A stretch of 7,231 nucleotides of DNA from CAYPEL01 sp964409635 (lineage in GTDB: Bacteria; Pseudomonadota; Gammaproteobacteria; DSM-19610), in assembly GCA_964409635.1 (NCBI GenBank), contig CAYPEL010000139.1:1-7231 (forward strand), written 5' to 3'. A model generated the notes under the pieces. The model made no database searches. It worked only from the letters and a program-made list of their open reading frames with translations, and was not told where the DNA came from. The translations under genes were made by a program, and so were the position numbers. Positions 5,882 to 7,231 of the stretch are shown in pieces. The first letter of the stretch is position 1. Every line of letters starts with the position of its first letter.

Positions 5882-7228
5882 ATGACCTCACCCCTCGCAC
5901 TTATCATCGATGACGAACCGGATATCCGTGAACTGCTGGAAATGACGTTGGGCAGGATGAATATTGACACGATACCGGCTGCCAACACCGCCGATGCCCG
6001 GGCCTTACTCGAAAGCAACACATTTGACCTGTGCCTAACCGATATGCGCCTGCCGGATGGTGACGGTATCGAATTGGTTAAACACATTCAGAAACGATGC
6101 CCCGAGTTGCCGGTAGCCGTGATCACGGCGCACGGCAATATGGAACTTGCGGTTGATGCCCTGAAAGCCGGCGCCTTTGATTTTGTGTCCAAGCCGCTTG
6201 ATTTACACGTCCTGCGCAAACTGGTTAACAGCGCCCTGCGGCTTGCCGCACCACCAACAGAACGGCGCAGCCGCAATACCCTGCTGGGCGATTCGGCCAT
6301 CATGCAGACCATTCGCTCTACTATTACCAAGCTCGCACGCAGCCAGGCTCCGGTGTATATCAGCGGTGAATCCGGAACCGGTAAGGAACTGGTCGCCCGC
6401 CTGATTCATGACATGGGTCCACGCAACGAGCAATCTTTTATTCCTGTCAACTGTGGCGCAATCCCATCAGAGTTAATGGAGAGCGAATTTTTCGGCCACA
6501 AAAAAGGCAGTTTTACCGGCGCTGGCAGCGACAAAGAAGGCTTATTCCAGGCCGCCGATGGCGGTACCTTATTCCTGGATGAAGTGGCCGAGTTACCGCT
6601 GCCCATGCAGGTCAAATTGTTACGCGCTATACAGGAAAAAGCTGTGCGGCCGGTTGGCGGGCAAAAAGAAATACCAGTCGATGTGCGGATTCTTTCGGCG
6701 ACACACACAAACCTGAGCAAACTGGTCGAAGCAGGTCTGTTTCGCCAGGACTTGTTTTACCGCATCAATGTCATTGAATTAAAAGTCCCCAACCTGCGCC
6801 AACGGCGTGAAGATATACCCGAGTTAGCCGCTCATTTCCTGACACGTTTGAGCGCGCAAAACGGGGGATCCCAACCCGTTTTCAGCGCACCAGCGCAAGC
6901 GTGCTTACAGCGCTATGCCTTCCCCGGCAATGTACGCGAGCTGGAAAATATACTGGAACGCGCGTTGACGCTGTGCGATGACAAGGAAATAACCCCCGAT
7001 GACCTGCAGCTACCGGAATTGGACAATGCAACAGGCGCCTCCGATTGCGAACAAACGCTCGCCTCACCCGAGGGTGTTTCACTCGAAGATTACTTAGGTG
7101 GCATTGAGAAACAGGCTATCTTGAATGCACTTGACCAGACAGGTCAGAATAAAACAGCTGCCGCCAAATTACTTGGCATTACCTTTCGTGCGATGCGTTA
7201 CCGGTTAAAAAAACTGGGACTGGAATAA
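5882..7228 (+). CDS. pilR: Sigma-54-dependent response regulator PilR
   Basis: PilR is an NtrC-class cytoplasmic transcription activator. When phosphorylated by PilS it drives sigma-54 promoters, classically pilA. The 448-residue product is complete. The receiver (1-120) has the acidic pair Asp10/Asp11, phospho-acceptor Asp54 (LTDMRLPDGDG), Thr82 and Lys104. The AAA+ domain (about 134-370) has Walker A GESGTGKE (162-169), the sigma-54 contact loop GSFTGA (209-214, the PilR form of GAFTGA), Walker B GGTLFLDE (227-234), the arginine-finger region FRQDLFYR (287-294) and FPGNVRELEN (347-356). The C-terminal Fis-type helix-turn-helix is at about 408-448 (NKTAAAKLLGITFRAMRYRLKKLGLE). The segment LEDYLGGIEKQAI before the HTH matches PilR rather than NtrC. 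It lies 28 bp after pilS in the same operon. Its likely target gene pilA is outside the window. Confidence 0.95.
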   Translation: MTSPLALIIDDEPDIRELLEMTLGRMNIDTIPAANTADARALLESNTFDLCLTDMRLPDGDGIELVKHIQKRCPELPVAVITAHGNMELAVDALKAGAFDFVSKPLDLHVLRKLVNSALRLAAPPTERRSRNTLLGDSAIMQTIRSTITKLARSQAPVYISGESGTGKELVARLIHDMGPRNEQSFIPVNCGAIPSELMESEFFGHKKGSFTGAGSDKEGLFQAADGGTLFLDEVAELPLPMQVKLLRAIQEKAVRPVGGQKEIPVDVRILSATHTNLSKLVEAGLFRQDLFYRINVIELKVPNLRQRREDIPELAAHFLTRLSAQNGGSQPVFSAPAQACLQRYAFPGNVRELENILERALTLCDDKEITPDDLQLPELDNATGASDCEQTLASPEGVSLEDYLGGIEKQAILNALDQTGQNKTAAAKLLGITFRAMRYRLKKLGLE

Positions 7229-7231
7229 GCT

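Overview
The window reads as ordinary chromosomal DNA of a proteobacterium, most likely a gammaproteobacterium. Support comes from the BamD, PII, SucD and PilSR sequence types, about half G+C by eye, and the PP0621-like–pilS–pilR order close to bamD that I recall from Pseudomonas. A betaproteobacterium is not excluded. I see no phage, transposon, CRISPR, tRNA or rRNA signal, and base composition looks even throughout.

Layout. Positions 41-769 (+) encode BamD, the TPR lipoprotein of the outer-membrane protein assembly machine. A short gap between converging genes (770-865) holds an inverted repeat that resembles a REP element. A minus-strand block follows, transcribed right to left as sucD (3838-2966), nadE (2944-1283) and glnB (1204-866). 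These encode the succinyl-CoA synthetase alpha subunit, glutamine-dependent NAD+ synthetase and the nitrogen/carbon sensor PII. A 139-bp divergent gap (3839-3977) separates this block from a plus-strand operon: a small membrane-anchored zinc-ribbon protein of the PP0621 type (3978-4217), the sensor kinase PilS (4156-5853, overlapping the previous gene by 62 bp) and the sigma-54 activator PilR (5882-7228). PilR is complete and ends three bases before the window edge. No stretch longer than about 140 bases lacks a gene.

How the genes fit together. There are two functional groups. sucD–nadE–glnB joins 2-oxoglutarate/succinyl-CoA metabolism, glutamine-consuming NAD+ synthesis and the protein that senses 2-oxoglutarate and energy state. 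PilS–PilR is the phosphorelay that controls sigma-54-dependent pilin (pilA) transcription; the PP0621-like protein lies in its operon with unknown function. pilA is not in the window.

The most notable points are the lack of sucC upstream of sucD, the position of the metabolic block between bamD and the pilSR operon, the sucD–nadE–glnB grouping, and the REP-like hairpin. I found no convincing evidence of a wholly undescribed system.
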